A stretch of DNA of 64,000 nt from the NCBI RefSeq assembly GCF_000308295.2, contig NZ_HG326653.1:77043-141042 (forward strand), written 5' to 3'. This document shows, in pieces, positions 38,490-48,535 of this stretch (its first letter is position 1; each line of letters begins with the position of its first letter). The notes under the pieces are model-generated. The model worked only from the letters and a program-made list of their open reading frames with translations, did not search any database and was not told the origin of the DNA. The stretch is from Afipia birgiae 34632 (GTDB taxonomy: Bacteria > Pseudomonadota > Alphaproteobacteria > Rhizobiales > Xanthobacteraceae). Both the position numbers and the translations under genes were made by a program.

Positions 38490-39185
38490 ATGTTCGATCT
38501 CTCGCCCGAGGACTGGACGGCGATCCTGCTCTCGCTGCGGGTCGCCGCCGTTGCCACGGTGGTTGCCACACCGCTCGGTATCGCGGTGGCGTGGCTGCTG
38601 GCGCGGCGGGATTTTTGGGGCAAGGCCGCGCTCGATGCGCTGGTCTATCTGCCGCTGGTGCTGCCGCCGGTTGTCACCGGCTATCTGCTGCTGCTGACCT
38701 TTGGGCGCAAGGGACTGGTCGGCGCGTGGCTCGCCGATACGCTCGGTATCGTGTTCGCGTTCCGCTGGACCGGAGCGGCGCTGGCGTGCGGCGTAATGTC
38801 GTTTCCTCTGCTGGTGCGGCCGATCCGGCTGTCCATCGAAGCGGTGGACCGCAAACTCGAACAGGCCGCCAGTACGCTCGGCGCGGCCCCTTGGCGCGTG
38901 TTCCTGACCGTGACGCTGCCGCTCGCGTTACCGGGTATTGTCGCCGGCATGGTACTCGGCTTCGCCAAGGCCATCGGCGAATTCGGCGCGACCATTACTT
39001 TCGTGTCCAACATTCCGGGCGAGACCCAGACGATTTCCGCATTGATCTACTCGCTCACGCAGACGCCGGACGGCGACCCCGCGGCGCTGCGGCTGGTGAT
39101 CGTGTCGATCGCGATTGCCATGGCCGCGCTGATCGCATCCGAAATCCTGGCGCGGCGCGCCACACGCCGCCTGCACGGGTATTGA
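38490..39185 (+). CDS. modB: Molybdate ABC transporter permease
   Basis: Membrane subunit of ModABC, 231 residues with five or six helices. Hallmarks are LVLPPVVTGYLLLLTFGRKG, the EAA-type coupling loop EQAASTLGAAPWRVFLTVTLPLALPG and FAKAIGEFGATITFVSNIPGETQTI. It starts six bases after modA and ends two bases before modC, a tight operon. Confidence 0.94.
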   Translation: MFDLSPEDWTAILLSLRVAAVATVVATPLGIAVAWLLARRDFWGKAALDALVYLPLVLPPVVTGYLLLLTFGRKGLVGAWLADTLGIVFAFRWTGAALACGVMSFPLLVRPIRLSIEAVDRKLEQAASTLGAAPWRVFLTVTLPLALPGIVAGMVLGFAKAIGEFGATITFVSNIPGETQTISALIYSLTQTPDGDPAALRLVIVSIAIAMAALIASEILARRATRRLHGY

Positions 39186-39187
39186 TC

Positions 39188-39865
39188 GTGCTGTCAGTCG
39201 ACATCGTAAAACAACTTGGCGAGTTCACACTCGCGGCTTCGTTCAGGAGCGACGGCCTGGTCACTGGCCTGTTCGGCAACTCCGGGGCCGGCAAGACATC
39301 GATCATCAACATGATCGCCGGGCTCACTGAACTGGACCGTGGACGGATTTCGCTCGACGGCGATATTCTCGACGACAGCACTTCGCATCTGCATGTTCCG
39401 CCGCACCGGCGGCGAATCGGCTACGTTTTTCAGGATGCGCGGCTGTTTCCGCATCTCAGCGTCCGGCAAAATCTCGACTACGGACGGCGTATGAACGGGT
39501 TGAATCACGACGTATCCGCAGAGCGGCATACGATTGATCTGCTCGACATCGGGCACCTGCTCGATCGCCGCTCCGCGCAATTATCCGGCGGCGAGCGTCA
39601 GCGCGTGGCGCTCGGCCGTGCCCTGCTCGCAAAGCCGCGCCTGCTGCTGCTCGACGAGCCGCTGGGATCGCTGGATGAAGAGCGGAAAGCGGAAATCCTT
39701 CCCTATTTCATCCGGCTGCGCGACGAAGCCAGCGTTCCGATGGTCTTTGTCAGCCACGACGCCGGCGAGATGCGGCGGCTGGCGACGAATGTCGTGATGC
39801 TCAAGCGTGGCAAGGTCGTTGCGTTCGGCGGCATCGATCTTCTCACACCCGCTATCCAGGCATGA
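39188..39865 (+). CDS. modC: Molybdate ABC transporter ATPase lacking the TOBE domain
   Basis: ATPase of ModABC from a GTG start at 39188, two bases after modB. Walker A is GNSGAGKTS, the Q-loop is YVFQDARLFPH, the signature is LSGGERQRVALGRALL, Walker B is LLLLDEPLGSLD and the switch is VSHD. It ends at residue 225, shortly after the nucleotide-binding domain; ModC proteins such as the E. coli enzyme run to about 350 residues with a C-terminal molybdate-binding (Mop/TOBE) regulatory domain. That domain is missing here, while a stand-alone molbindin is encoded at 20032. Confidence 0.92.
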   Translation: MLSVDIVKQLGEFTLAASFRSDGLVTGLFGNSGAGKTSIINMIAGLTELDRGRISLDGDILDDSTSHLHVPPHRRRIGYVFQDARLFPHLSVRQNLDYGRRMNGLNHDVSAERHTIDLLDIGHLLDRRSAQLSGGERQRVALGRALLAKPRLLLLDEPLGSLDEERKAEILPYFIRLRDEASVPMVFVSHDAGEMRRLATNVVMLKRGKVVAFGGIDLLTPAIQA

Positions 39866-39895
39866 TGTGATCGGAAAACCTTTTCCGGATCAGGC

Positions 39896-40768
39896 CTACT
39901 TCAGCGCCTTGATCGCCTTCGCAAGATAATCGAGCCCTTGTACCAGCGGGGGACCGCCGCAAACCGTATAGCGTTCGGGAAGGTCGATCCGCCGGTTCGC
40001 GCCATAGCGCGCCAGCAGCGCCGGATGGGTGATGAACAGCGCACCCTGATCGCGCGCTTCTCGCGGCGGATCCTGCAACACCAGCACGTCCGGCCCGTCG
40101 GTCAGCAAGTGTTCGAGCGACACGAAGCCGCCTTGCTCCGCCGACTTGAAACCACCGGCTCCTGCCGACGCACGTCCCGGTGGCCACAATCCGGCGATGG
40201 ACAGCATGCCGGATGCCAGACTGGCCGGGCCTTCCCGGTATCCTTCGCGCTGAATGACCAGCGCGGTCAGCGGCGGCTTCATGGCCTCGGCAGACAATCT
40301 CGCCTCGGCCTGTTCGAGTTGGCGCGCCAATGCTTCACCGCGTTCGGGATGGCCAACAAGTTTTCCCACATCAATGGCCTGACGGCGCGCATCGGCGAGA
40401 TTGCGAATGAGTTCGACGTCCACGACACGGATACCCATCGCGCTCAGCATGGCGTGGATCGGGCGATGGCTCGGACCTCCGAGCACCAGATCCGGTGCAA
40501 GGTTCACCACCGACTCTGCGTCCCAATCCAGACGGGGAAACGACGACGCCTTGCCGGTCATGACAGACAGAAGCGGATCGACTGCATAGGGCGATAGTCC
40601 GGCGATCTGGGCGGGATCGGCCAGTGCAAGCAGCAACTGATCGGCGCAAAGGTTGAAGGATACGATCCGCTTTGGCGGGCTGTCCGCGCGCGCGACGGGC
40701 GCAATCCCGCAAAACGCCGAGACCGTGGCCGAAACAAGTATCGCCGCAAATATGGTTTTCTTGATCAT
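39896..40768 (-). CDS. BtuF-like periplasmic binding protein
   Basis: A 290-residue FecB/BtuF-fold binding protein with a signal peptide (IFAAILVSATVSAFCGIAPVARA). The BtuF-like beginning PPKRIVSFNLCADQLLLALADPAQIAGLSPYA is followed by NLAPDLVLGGPS and a C-terminal half including FVSLEHLLTDGPDVLVLQDPP. It faces the permease-ATPase pair at 40850-42654 across 81 bases, and the three form one importer, probably for a corrinoid or a ferric chelate. No cobalamin riboswitch was recognised in the short divergent leader. Confidence 0.85.
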   Translation of the reverse strand: MIKKTIFAAILVSATVSAFCGIAPVARADSPPKRIVSFNLCADQLLLALADPAQIAGLSPYAVDPLLSVMTGKASSFPRLDWDAESVVNLAPDLVLGGPSHRPIHAMLSAMGIRVVDVELIRNLADARRQAIDVGKLVGHPERGEALARQLEQAEARLSAEAMKPPLTALVIQREGYREGPASLASGMLSIAGLWPPGRASAGAGGFKSAEQGGFVSLEHLLTDGPDVLVLQDPPREARDQGALFITHPALLARYGANRRIDLPERYTVCGGPPLVQGLDYLAKAIKALK

Positions 40769-40849
40769 GACAGCCTGTTATGCCACGTCCATTGTGTTGC
40801 GTCAGCGGCTGTTCTGCTGCGAAGACACGCCCGAACAAATCGGAACGGA

Positions 40850-41872
40850 ATGACCAGCGACCGCCAGGGACAGATTCAGGGCACCTTGCTGACCGCGATG
40901 CTCGCCGTACTGGTGGCCGTGCTGTTCGTGCTGTCGCTGATGACTGGGCCCGCGCAGTTTTCACCACGGACGGTCATCGCGGCTCTGTTTTCCGATCAGG
41001 GCGTAGCCTCGATCATCGTGCGTGACATTCGGCTGCCGCGAACCCTGCTGGCGTTGCTCATCGGCGCGACGTTCGGACTGGCCGGTGCAGCGTTGCAGGG
41101 CCTGCTGCGCAATCCGCTCGCCGAACCGTCGCTGTTCGGTGCGCCGCAAGCGGCCGCCGCAGCAGCGGCCGCGATCATGGCCTTCGGATTCGCCAATGCG
41201 CTGTCGCTGGCGGTGCCGCTCGGCGGCATCGCCGGTGCACTGCTGTCGGTCGGTGCGCTGGTCGCCATCGCCGGACGCCGCGCCTCGCTGACAGTAACGC
41301 TGCTGGCGGGCCTCGCACTTGCAAGTCTGGCAGGGGCCGCCATCGCGCTCATCCTCAATCTCGCGCCCAATCCCTACATTGCTCTGGAGATCGCATTCTG
41401 GCTGCTCGGCTCGCTGCGGGATCGCAGCATCGAGCATGTCTGGCTCGCGGCACCGTTCATGATCGTGAGCTGGTTCGTGCTGGCAATCAACGCCGGGGCC
41501 TTCCGCGCACTGACGCTGGGTGAAGACGCTGCAGCCTCGCTCGGCGTCAATGTCGAGCGCACCCGCGTGCTGGTGGTGATCGGCGTCGCGCTCGGCGTCG
41601 GCGCGGCGGTTTCTGTCGCGGGCGCCATCTCGTTCGTCGGACTGGTCGCGCCGCATCTGGTGCGGCGGTTTTATGGCTCCGATCCCGCCCGCGTGTTGCT
41701 CCCTGCCTCGCTGGCAGGCGCAGCGCTCCTGATGGCAGCCGACATCGCTGTGCGTCTGATCCCCGCGGTCATCGAAATCAAGATCGGCGTGGTAACGGCG
41801 CTGATCGGTGTACCATTCTTCCTGGCGATGATCTTCCATGAGCGCCGCGCGCTGGAGGACAGCACGCAATGA
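40850..41872 (+). CDS. FecCD/BtuC-family ABC permease
   Basis: A 340-residue permease with about ten membrane helices. FecCD landmarks are IRLPRTLLALLIGATFGLAGAALQGLLRNPLAEPSLFG, near the N-terminus, and ISFVGLVAPHLVRRFYGSDPARVLLP and KIGVVTALIGVPFFLAMI in the C-terminal part. The ATG has GGAACGGA just upstream. It overlaps the ATPase gene by four bases. Confidence 0.9.
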   Translation: MTSDRQGQIQGTLLTAMLAVLVAVLFVLSLMTGPAQFSPRTVIAALFSDQGVASIIVRDIRLPRTLLALLIGATFGLAGAALQGLLRNPLAEPSLFGAPQAAAAAAAAIMAFGFANALSLAVPLGGIAGALLSVGALVAIAGRRASLTVTLLAGLALASLAGAAIALILNLAPNPYIALEIAFWLLGSLRDRSIEHVWLAAPFMIVSWFVLAINAGAFRALTLGEDAAASLGVNVERTRVLVVIGVALGVGAAVSVAGAISFVGLVAPHLVRRFYGSDPARVLLPASLAGAALLMAADIAVRLIPAVIEIKIGVVTALIGVPFFLAMIFHERRALEDSTQ

Positions 41873-42654
41873 AGCCGAACAACGCGCCACGCCTTGTCTC
41901 CACCGCGATTACCGTCACCCGGGGCTCACGCCGGATCGTGGACTGCGTCGATCTGACGTTGAACGCCGGGGAATTCACAATTCTTGCAGGACCCAACGGT
42001 GCCGGTAAAACCACGCTGGCCCGCGCCATGACAGGCGTGATGAAAGTCGAGGGTTCAACCACCTTCGACGGCATCGGCCTGCGTCACATGCAGCCGCGCG
42101 CCCGCGCGCGCGCCATCTCCTATCTGCCGCAGGGGCACGAATTTCACTGGCCGATGCGTGTGGACAGCATCGTCGCGCTTGGACGCGAACCGCATGCCGA
42201 CCCATTCTCGCAGACCTCGGTCAAGGATCGGATCGCCATCGAGCGCGCCATCGAGGCGACGGCGGTCGGCGAGTTTTCCTCACGGCTGATCACGACGCTG
42301 TCGGGAGGTGAACGCGCCCGCGTCGCCATCGCGCGGGCACTGGCGACCGAGGCCTCCGTGCTGATCGCAGACGAGCCGACCGCGTCGCTCGACGAGCGTC
42401 ATCAGCTCATCGTCATGGACCTGCTTCAGCGTATTGCCCACAGCGGCACGGCAGTCCTTGCCATCATTCACGATCTCGCTTTGGCGATGCGGTTCGCAGA
42501 TCGCGTGGTCGTCATGAACGAGGGCCGCATCGTCGCCAACGATACCCCGTCGCTGGCGCTGACGCCCGATCGCATTGCCGAGATCTTCGGCATTTCGGTG
42601 AACCGCGTCGAGACGCCGGATGGACCGCTGCTGCTGCCGTCCCGCGCGCTGTAA
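41869..42654 (+). CDS. BtuD/FecE-type ABC ATPase
   Basis: A 261-residue ATPase. Walker A is GPNGAGKTT, the Q-loop is YLPQGHEFHWP, the signature is LSGGERARVAIARALA, Walker B is VLIADEPTASLD and the switch is IIHD. Its start overlaps the permease stop, so it is co-translated. With the divergent binding-protein gene it completes a type II importer, for a corrinoid or ferric chelate. It is convergent with the antiporter gene. Confidence 0.9.
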   Translation: MKPNNAPRLVSTAITVTRGSRRIVDCVDLTLNAGEFTILAGPNGAGKTTLARAMTGVMKVEGSTTFDGIGLRHMQPRARARAISYLPQGHEFHWPMRVDSIVALGREPHADPFSQTSVKDRIAIERAIEATAVGEFSSRLITTLSGGERARVAIARALATEASVLIADEPTASLDERHQLIVMDLLQRIAHSGTAVLAIIHDLALAMRFADRVVVMNEGRIVANDTPSLALTPDRIAEIFGISVNRVETPDGPLLLPSRAL

Positions 42655-42659
42655 CCGGC

Positions 42660-44455
42660 TCAGCTCCCGAGCAGCCGGGTCCCGATCCGCGACAGCCTGC
42701 GCTTTGCGGCGGCGGTGCGGGTCAGCGGGGGTGCGGGCGGCTCCTCATCTTCCGGCAACCGCAAACCAACGATGTTAACGCGCGCACCGCCGATACTGCG
42801 CGCGACCAGCACGATGGAATCGAGCGGCAAGGTCGCGCCGACGCGCGGTGCGTGGTCGAGATGAATATCGAAGTAATCCGCCAGCGTCAGATGTGCGTCG
42901 CCGGGCGCGACGGTGATGCCGTAGATGTCGGCGACGTCCTTTAAGGTCACATCGCCGGGCATCATGAAGTCGCCGAGCAGGTGCGGGTCCGGCGCGGGCA
43001 CCACGGGCATGTCGACGAAGAAACGATCCAGCGCTTCGGCTTTCTCCGGCGGCGCCAGCAGATAGAGATAGTCGCCCTTGACCACCGGTTCGGCTTCGAC
43101 GGGCGAGAGAATCCGCTCATCACGGATCACCAGCGTGGGCTTCGACCAGGACGGGATCAGCCCGCGTTTCAGGAACAGGCTGTTGGCGCGAACCGGATAG
43201 CCGACGAGTTGCTGCTCAAGCTGTCCCGGCAGATCGAGCTCGACGCGGCGAGGCCCGCGATCCGCCCGCGGCAGCGCCACATGCAGACGCCGCGCGGCGG
43301 CGGCGAGTGTCCAGCCCTGCAGCAGCAGCGAGATGATGACGACGACGAAGGCGACGTCGAAATAGAGCTGCGCATTGGGCAGCCCGACCAACATCGGTAT
43401 CGAGGCCAGGAAGATCGCCACTGCGCCGCGCAAGCCGACCCACGCGATGAAGGTCCGCTCCCGCCAGTTGAACGGGAATGGAGCCAGGCAGAGGAACACA
43501 GCGATGGGCCGCGCCACCAGCATCAGCACCAGCGCCACCGCGACAGCCGGCAGCACGGTTGCCAGGGTTCGCTCAGGCGAGACCAGCAGGCCGAGCAAAA
43601 CGACATCACGATCTGCGCCAGCCATGTCGCCGCGTCGAGAAAGGCGACGACGGAATTGTGCGCGCGGGTCGGACGATTACCGATGATAATGCCGGCGAGA
43701 TAGACCGCGAGGAATCCCGACGCGTGCGAGATCTGGGCCACCCCGAAAATCACCAGCGCGGCGGTCGTCACGAAGGGCGCGTGCAGACCCTGCGGCAAGG
43801 AGATGCGATTCAGCGCAAACACCACAAGCCAGCCGCCGACAGCTCCGAAAAGCACGCCCAGCGCACTCTCGCGCACGAACTGAAGTGCGATATGCCCCGC
43901 CGAGCTCTGCCCGACCGACAGGAATTCCACCAGCATCAGCGTCAGGAAGATCGCGAACGGATCGTTGGTGCCGGATTCGACCTCAAGGGTCGCACCGACG
44001 CGCGGGCGCAAACGAAGACCCTGGCTATGGACCAGAAGGAACACAGCGGCGGCGTCCGTCGAGCCCACCACCGCGCCGACCAGCAGCGCCTCGGGCCAGC
44101 CGATCCCGAGCGCATATTTGGCGACCGGCGCCGTGATCAGCGCCGTCAGCAGCACGCCGACGGTCGCCAAAGCCGCCGACGGCGCCAGCACCGCGCGGAT
44201 GCTCTGGAAACGGGTCTTCAACCCGCCATCGAACAGGATCAGCGCCAACGCCACCGAGCCGACCAGATAGGTCGTTTGCACATCGTCGAAACGGAGGCCG
44301 CCGGGTCCGCTATCACCCGCAAGGATACCGACGAAAAGGAAGACCAGCAGCAGCGGGGCACCGAACCGCAGCGCGAGCAGGCTGGAGAGAATGCCCGCCA
44401 TCACGAGAACCGAGCCAAGCAGAATGGCAATGCTGACCGAGTCGAGGGATGCCAT
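42660..44455 (-). pseudogene. NhaP2/CvrA-type cation:proton antiporter, frameshifted
   Basis: Reading from ATG 44455, 290 codons give a normal CPA1 antiporter: membrane helices, GSTDAAAVFLLV, and SGTNDPFAIFLT with the ND ion-binding pair. After AAFLDAATWLAQIVM-like sequence the frame degenerates. The rest, LLGLLVSPERTLATVLP, WVGLRGAVAIFLASIP, an RCK_C segment (FLKRGLIPSW) and a CorC/HlyC-type C-terminus, continues in another frame to 42660. The break is at 43602-43604: restoring one T gives IVMFVLLGLLVSPE. So a single-base deletion splits an intact-looking gene of about 598 codons. It is either a young pseudogene or a sequence error. Confidence 0.85.
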
Positions 44456-44716
44456 TAGCTATGTCTGTCTCCGTCCGCCGTCCAAATGCCCGCATTTTCA
44501 TGAATATCGTCGCCGCCGCCCGCCGCCAACTCATTTGTCACTGCGATCAAGATTGTGCCGGATTTGCTGGTGTTAAGTCGCCCGTATGCCGGATTCTCGC
44601 ACGTCTGACCGTGGAATGTGGGAATCTGGCAAACGGCCGAATCGAATTCAGGGTCGAACCCAAGATCAAACCTGAGATGGCCGGACTGGCCCGTCTCTTT
44701 GCAAGGTGAGTTGCCC

Positions 44717-46030
44717 ATGGACTGGGATGATATCCAGCAGGCTTTGCAGGCCACCATCCGCTCCGCGGAGGCCTATCTCGTATCCCCCTGGTTCTACATG
44801 CAGGCCGGCATCATCCTTGTCGCAGCGGGCCTTTCGCTGGCCGCCGCGAGTTTCCTGCGCGCGCGGATCGATCCGGCGTCGCTGGCGATGGGTCTGCCGG
44901 CACCGCTGCGGGTGCTGATCCGGGTTCTCATGAATCGCGCGGGAACGATCATCTTCGCGCTGCTGATCAGCATCACCCGCGCCGTCATTGTGAAAACTGA
45001 AGTCCTGCGGCATGGCTACCTGCTCTCCACCGCCGCCAGCCTCGCAACCGCCTGGGTCATCATCCGGCTGGCGACGGGATTGATCCGCAACGAATTCGTG
45101 GTCCGTGCGGTTTCGGTCACGGCCTGGATCATTGCGGCCCTGAGCATCATCGGAAAACTGGACGAGGTGGCGGCGGCGCTGGACTCCGTCTCGATCCCGC
45201 TCGGTGCGCTGCGCGTGACACCGTTGCTGGTCCTGAAGGTCGCGGTGTCCCTTGGCATCGCACTGTGGCTGGTCGGCATCCTCGGCAATTTCCTCGAATC
45301 GCGGATTACCCGCTCGCGCGACCTCACGCCGTCGGTTCAGGTTCTCCTGGTCAAGATGGTCCGCCTGATGCTGATGGTGGCGGCATTTGCGGTCGTGATG
45401 AGCGCCGCAGGTATCGATCTATCCGCCTTCGCGCTGTTTTCCGGCGCTATCGGCGTCGGCCTGGGCTTCGGCTTGCAAAAGATCGTCGCCAATTTCATCA
45501 GCGGCGTGATCCTGCTGGCAGACAAGTCGGTGAAGCCCGGCGATCTCATCACTATCGGGGACAGTTCGGGGAAAATCAGCGCCATGAACACGCGCTACAT
45601 TTCCGTCGCAGCGGGTGACGGCCGCGAAATCCTGATCCCGAACGAGGATCTGGTGACGCAGCGTGTGGTCAACTGGACCTACACCAACAAGAACATGCTG
45701 GTGAAGGTCAACTTCGCGACCAACTACGACGCCGATCCGAACATCGTCTGCAAACTCGCCATCGACATCGCAGGAGCGACGGCAAGCGTCGCCAGCTTCA
45801 AACCGCCGAACTGCCTGCTGGTGGAATTCGCGGAAACCTGCATGAAATTTACGCTGACGTTCTGGGTCGCCGATCTCGACGTCGGCGCCGACAATGTCCG
45901 CAGTGAAGTGATGCTCAAGCTATGGGATGCCTTCAAGCGCGAGAACATCCGCGTGCCGTATCCGGTGCGGGAAATCCGTGTGCGCGGCGGCGCACTGCCG
46001 GTCGAGACCGTCATCGACGTGCAGAACTGA
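44717..46030 (+). CDS. MscS-family mechanosensitive channel
   Basis: A 437-residue channel, larger than E. coli MscS (286), with extra N-terminal helices (six or so in all). The pore helix region LSAFALFSGAIGVGLGFGLQKIVANFISG is the MscS signature, followed by the beta domain (VKPGDLITIGDSSGKISAMNTRYI, LIPNEDLVTQRVVNWTY) and a C-terminal alpha-beta domain ending YPVREIRVRG. It protects against osmotic downshock. ATG 44717 has AAGGTGAG upstream. It is divergent from the antiporter, and six bases separate it from sfsA. Confidence 0.92.
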   Translation: MDWDDIQQALQATIRSAEAYLVSPWFYMQAGIILVAAGLSLAAASFLRARIDPASLAMGLPAPLRVLIRVLMNRAGTIIFALLISITRAVIVKTEVLRHGYLLSTAASLATAWVIIRLATGLIRNEFVVRAVSVTAWIIAALSIIGKLDEVAAALDSVSIPLGALRVTPLLVLKVAVSLGIALWLVGILGNFLESRITRSRDLTPSVQVLLVKMVRLMLMVAAFAVVMSAAGIDLSAFALFSGAIGVGLGFGLQKIVANFISGVILLADKSVKPGDLITIGDSSGKISAMNTRYISVAAGDGREILIPNEDLVTQRVVNWTYTNKNMLVKVNFATNYDADPNIVCKLAIDIAGATASVASFKPPNCLLVEFAETCMKFTLTFWVADLDVGADNVRSEVMLKLWDAFKRENIRVPYPVREIRVRGGALPVETVIDVQN

Positions 46031-46036
46031 CAGCGC

Positions 46037-46783
46037 ATGCGCTTTGCCAGTGAACTGGTCCCGGCGACCCTGATCCGCCGCTACAAGCGTTTTTTGGCCG
46101 ACGTCGAGCTGGCCGACGGCACGACGGTCACGGCGCATGTCGCCAATCCAGGCGCTATGACCGGCCTTCAGGCCGAGGGCGCGCGGGTCTGGCTGTCCAG
46201 ATCGCCGAGCCTCACGCGCAAGCTGCCCTACTCGTGGGAACTGATCGAGGTCGACTTCGGCAGCGGTTCTGAGCTGACCGGCGTCAACACCATGCACCCG
46301 AATCCGATCGTGGCCGAAGCACTTGCGGCGGGTGCAATCCCCGAACTGACCGGCTACGCAACCATCCGCCGCGAAGTGAAGTATGGGCGCATCATCAACG
46401 GCAAGGGTTCACGCATCGATTTCCTGCTGGAAGATTTCGCGCGGCCGCCCTGCTATGTTGAGGTCAAGAACGTGCATCTGATGCGCCGAGCGGACGTCGC
46501 CGAGTTCCCGGATTCGGTGACCGCGCGCGGCGCAAAGCATCTCGACGAACTGGCGGAAATGGTCGCCTCCGGAGCCCGCGCCGTGATGCTGTTCGTGATT
46601 CAGATCGGCTCGGCGCGCTCGTTCGCGCTGGCCCGCGACATCGACCCGACCTATGCCCGCGCCTTCGACAAAGCGCGCATGTCCGGCGTCGAGGCCCTGG
46701 CCTGGACCTGTAGCCTTACCCGCCACGACATCAGGCTCGAACGGCCTGTTCCAATCGAACCGGAAGCTGGAAACGACCCCTAA
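46037..46783 (+). CDS. sfsA: SfsA family protein (DNA/RNA nuclease)
   Basis: A 248-residue SfsA. Typical stretches are [46 protein letters not shown] and [11 protein letters not shown], the last two holding the Asp and Glu-x-Lys of a PD-(D/E)XK-like nuclease core, then [16 protein letters not shown]. First described as a maltose-gene stimulator, the family binds DNA and cleaves nucleic acids. It begins six bases after the MscS gene, probably co-transcribed, and precedes map. Confidence 0.92.
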   Translation: MRFASELVPATLIRRYKRFLADVELADGTTVTAHVANPGAMTGLQAEGARVWLSRSPSLTRKLPYSWELIEVDFGSGSELTGVNTMHPNPIVAEALAAGAIPELTGYATIRREVKYGRIINGKGSRIDFLLEDFARPPCYVEVKNVHLMRRADVAEFPDSVTARGAKHLDELAEMVASGARAVMLFVIQIGSARSFALARDIDPTYARAFDKARMSGVEALAWTCSLTRHDIRLERPVPIEPEAGNDP

Positions 46784-46901
46784 AAACAAGCCCCCCGAAC
46801 AAGGATTGCCAGCCCGGCTGAACCGCCGCTTGCGCTGAGGGCTGCATCCATTAAATTGGGGGGAAGCCAGCAAATTCCTCGATATTGAAGCCAGATTCCC
46901 C

Positions 46902-47729
46902 ATGAATTACGTCGAAGCCACCGAAACCTCGCTGCGAAAGACCGGACAGATCAAGCTGCACGGTCCCCAGGCGTTTGCAGGCATGCGCAAGGCGGGAGCT
47001 TTGGTCGCGCGGTGTCTCGACGAACTGGCTGCCATCGTCAGGCCGGGCATCTTCACCTCGCAAATCGACGATTTTGTCCGGAAGTTCGCTTTCGACCACA
47101 AATCCTACCCCGCGACGCTGATGTATCGCGGCTATCGCTATTCGACCTGCACCTCGATCAACCATGTGGTCTGCCACGGCATGCCCGGCGACCGGCCGCT
47201 CAAAGAAGGCGACATTGTCAACGTCGACGTAACGATGATCGTGGACGGATGGTATGGCGATTCCAGCCGCATGTACGCCGTCGGCGAGATTTCGCGCCGC
47301 GCGGAACGGCTGATCGACGTCACCTATGAGGCGATGATGCGCGGCATTGCCGCCGTGAAGCCCGGCGCCACCACCGGCGATATCGGTCATGCGATCCAGA
47401 GTTTCGTCGAGCCGCAGCAGATGAGCGTGGTGCGCGATTTCTGCGGACACGGCCTCGGGCGAATGTTTCACGACGAGCCGAACATCATCCATATCGGCCG
47501 CCCCGGCGAAGGCGTCGTCCTGCGGCCCGGCATGTTCTTCACCATCGAACCGATGATCAATCTCGGCAAGCCGCACGTGAAGGTCCTGTCTGACGGCTGG
47601 ACCGCAGTGACCCGCGACCGTTCGCTGTCGGCGCAGTTCGAGCATTCGGTCGGCGTGACCCAGGACGGCGTGGAAATCTTCACGCTCTCGCCGGGCAAGC
47701 TGGACAAGCCGCCTTACAAACTCGCCTGA
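46902..47729 (+). CDS. map: Methionine aminopeptidase, type I
   Basis: Removes initiator methionine co-translationally; 275 residues. The five metal ligands are visible: VNVDVTMIVDGWYGDSSR (two Asp), CGHGLGRMFHDEPN (His), FTIEPM (Glu) and QFEHSVGVT (Glu). The conserved YRGYRYSTCTSINHVVCHGMP is also present. A second map gene may exist elsewhere, as is common. It lies between sfsA and radC, all on the plus strand. Confidence 0.96.
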   Translation: MNYVEATETSLRKTGQIKLHGPQAFAGMRKAGALVARCLDELAAIVRPGIFTSQIDDFVRKFAFDHKSYPATLMYRGYRYSTCTSINHVVCHGMPGDRPLKEGDIVNVDVTMIVDGWYGDSSRMYAVGEISRRAERLIDVTYEAMMRGIAAVKPGATTGDIGHAIQSFVEPQQMSVVRDFCGHGLGRMFHDEPNIIHIGRPGEGVVLRPGMFFTIEPMINLGKPHVKVLSDGWTAVTRDRSLSAQFEHSVGVTQDGVEIFTLSPGKLDKPPYKLA

Positions 47730-47756
47730 CGGCCGGCGACGTCTACCGGCCGATTT
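47730..47756. terminator. Weak hairpin after map
   Basis: CGGCCGG and CCGGCCG pair around a 9-base loop immediately after the map stop, followed by ATTT. The short T-run makes termination efficiency doubtful. Confidence 0.35.
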
Positions 47757-47819
47757 CGCTATTGCAAATACGGGACGGCGCGGCATGGTTGCTATGTCAC
47801 GCGAGTCACGTCACGCGCC

Positions 47820-48533
47820 ATGCCTGCCAAGCCCGATGACCCGTCCGGATTCTCCGAAGCGCCGCACTATCACGGCCATCGCGAGCGGCTGCGCGACCGC
47901 TTTCGCGATGCTGGCCCCGATGCGCTGAGCGACTACGAACTGCTCGAAATGGTGTTGTTTCGAGCCCTGCCGCGGCGCGACGTCAAACCGCTGGCCAAGG
48001 CGTTGATCGCAAAGTTCGGATCGTTCGCCGAGGTGGTCCACGCACCGGAGTTACGCCTGAAGGAAGTCAGCGGGCTCGGCGACTCGGCGATTACTGAAGT
48101 CAAACTGATCGCGGCGACCGCAAGCCGGGTCGCGAAGGGGCAGATCAACAAACAGAAGACCGTGCTGTCGTCATGGTCGTCCGTGATCGAGTATTGCCGC
48201 GCAGCCATGGCCTTCGCAGATAAAGAACAGTTTCGAATATTGTTTCTCGACAAGCGTAATCAACTGATCGCAGACGAATTGCAGCAGGTCGGCACCATCG
48301 ACCATACGCCGGTCTACCCACGCGAGGTGGTGAAGCGCGCGCTCGAGCTATCCGCCACCGCGATCATTCTGGTGCACAACCATCCTTCCGGCGATCCGAC
48401 ACCGTCGACCGCCGACATTCAGATGACCAAGTCGATCATGTCGATTTCGAGCCCGCTCGGAATCTTGGTGCACGATCACATCATTGTCGGGAAGAACGGC
48501 CACGCCAGCCTGAAGGGAATGCGGCTTATCTAG
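47820..48533 (+). CDS. radC: RadC family JAMM-domain protein
   Basis: A 237-residue RadC. An N-terminal helix-hairpin-helix part ([26 protein letters not shown]) is followed by the JAB/MPN+ domain with the metal motif [11 protein letters not shown] and an upstream glutamate in [10 protein letters not shown]. Implicated in DNA repair or fork processing, although the biochemical role of RadC is unsettled. The end lies two bases from the convergent Inh-domain gene. Confidence 0.95.
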   Translation: MPAKPDDPSGFSEAPHYHGHRERLRDRFRDAGPDALSDYELLEMVLFRALPRRDVKPLAKALIAKFGSFAEVVHAPELRLKEVSGLGDSAITEVKLIAATASRVAKGQINKQKTVLSSWSSVIEYCRAAMAFADKEQFRILFLDKRNQLIADELQQVGTIDHTPVYPREVVKRALELSATAIILVHNHPSGDPTPSTADIQMTKSIMSISSPLGILVHDHIIVGKNGHASLKGMRLI

Positions 48534-48535
48534 AT

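Noticed and set aside
40769-40849. Cobalamin riboswitch before the BtuF/BtuCD-like genes
   Set aside because: The divergent spacer is only 81 bases and lacks the conserved B12 box, too short for the full structure.
40850-42654. Assigning the BtuCD-like pair firmly to vitamin B12
   Set aside because: FecCD/BtuC permeases and their ATPases do not reveal cargo, and no riboswitch or cobalamin gene is adjacent; left as corrinoid or ferric chelate.
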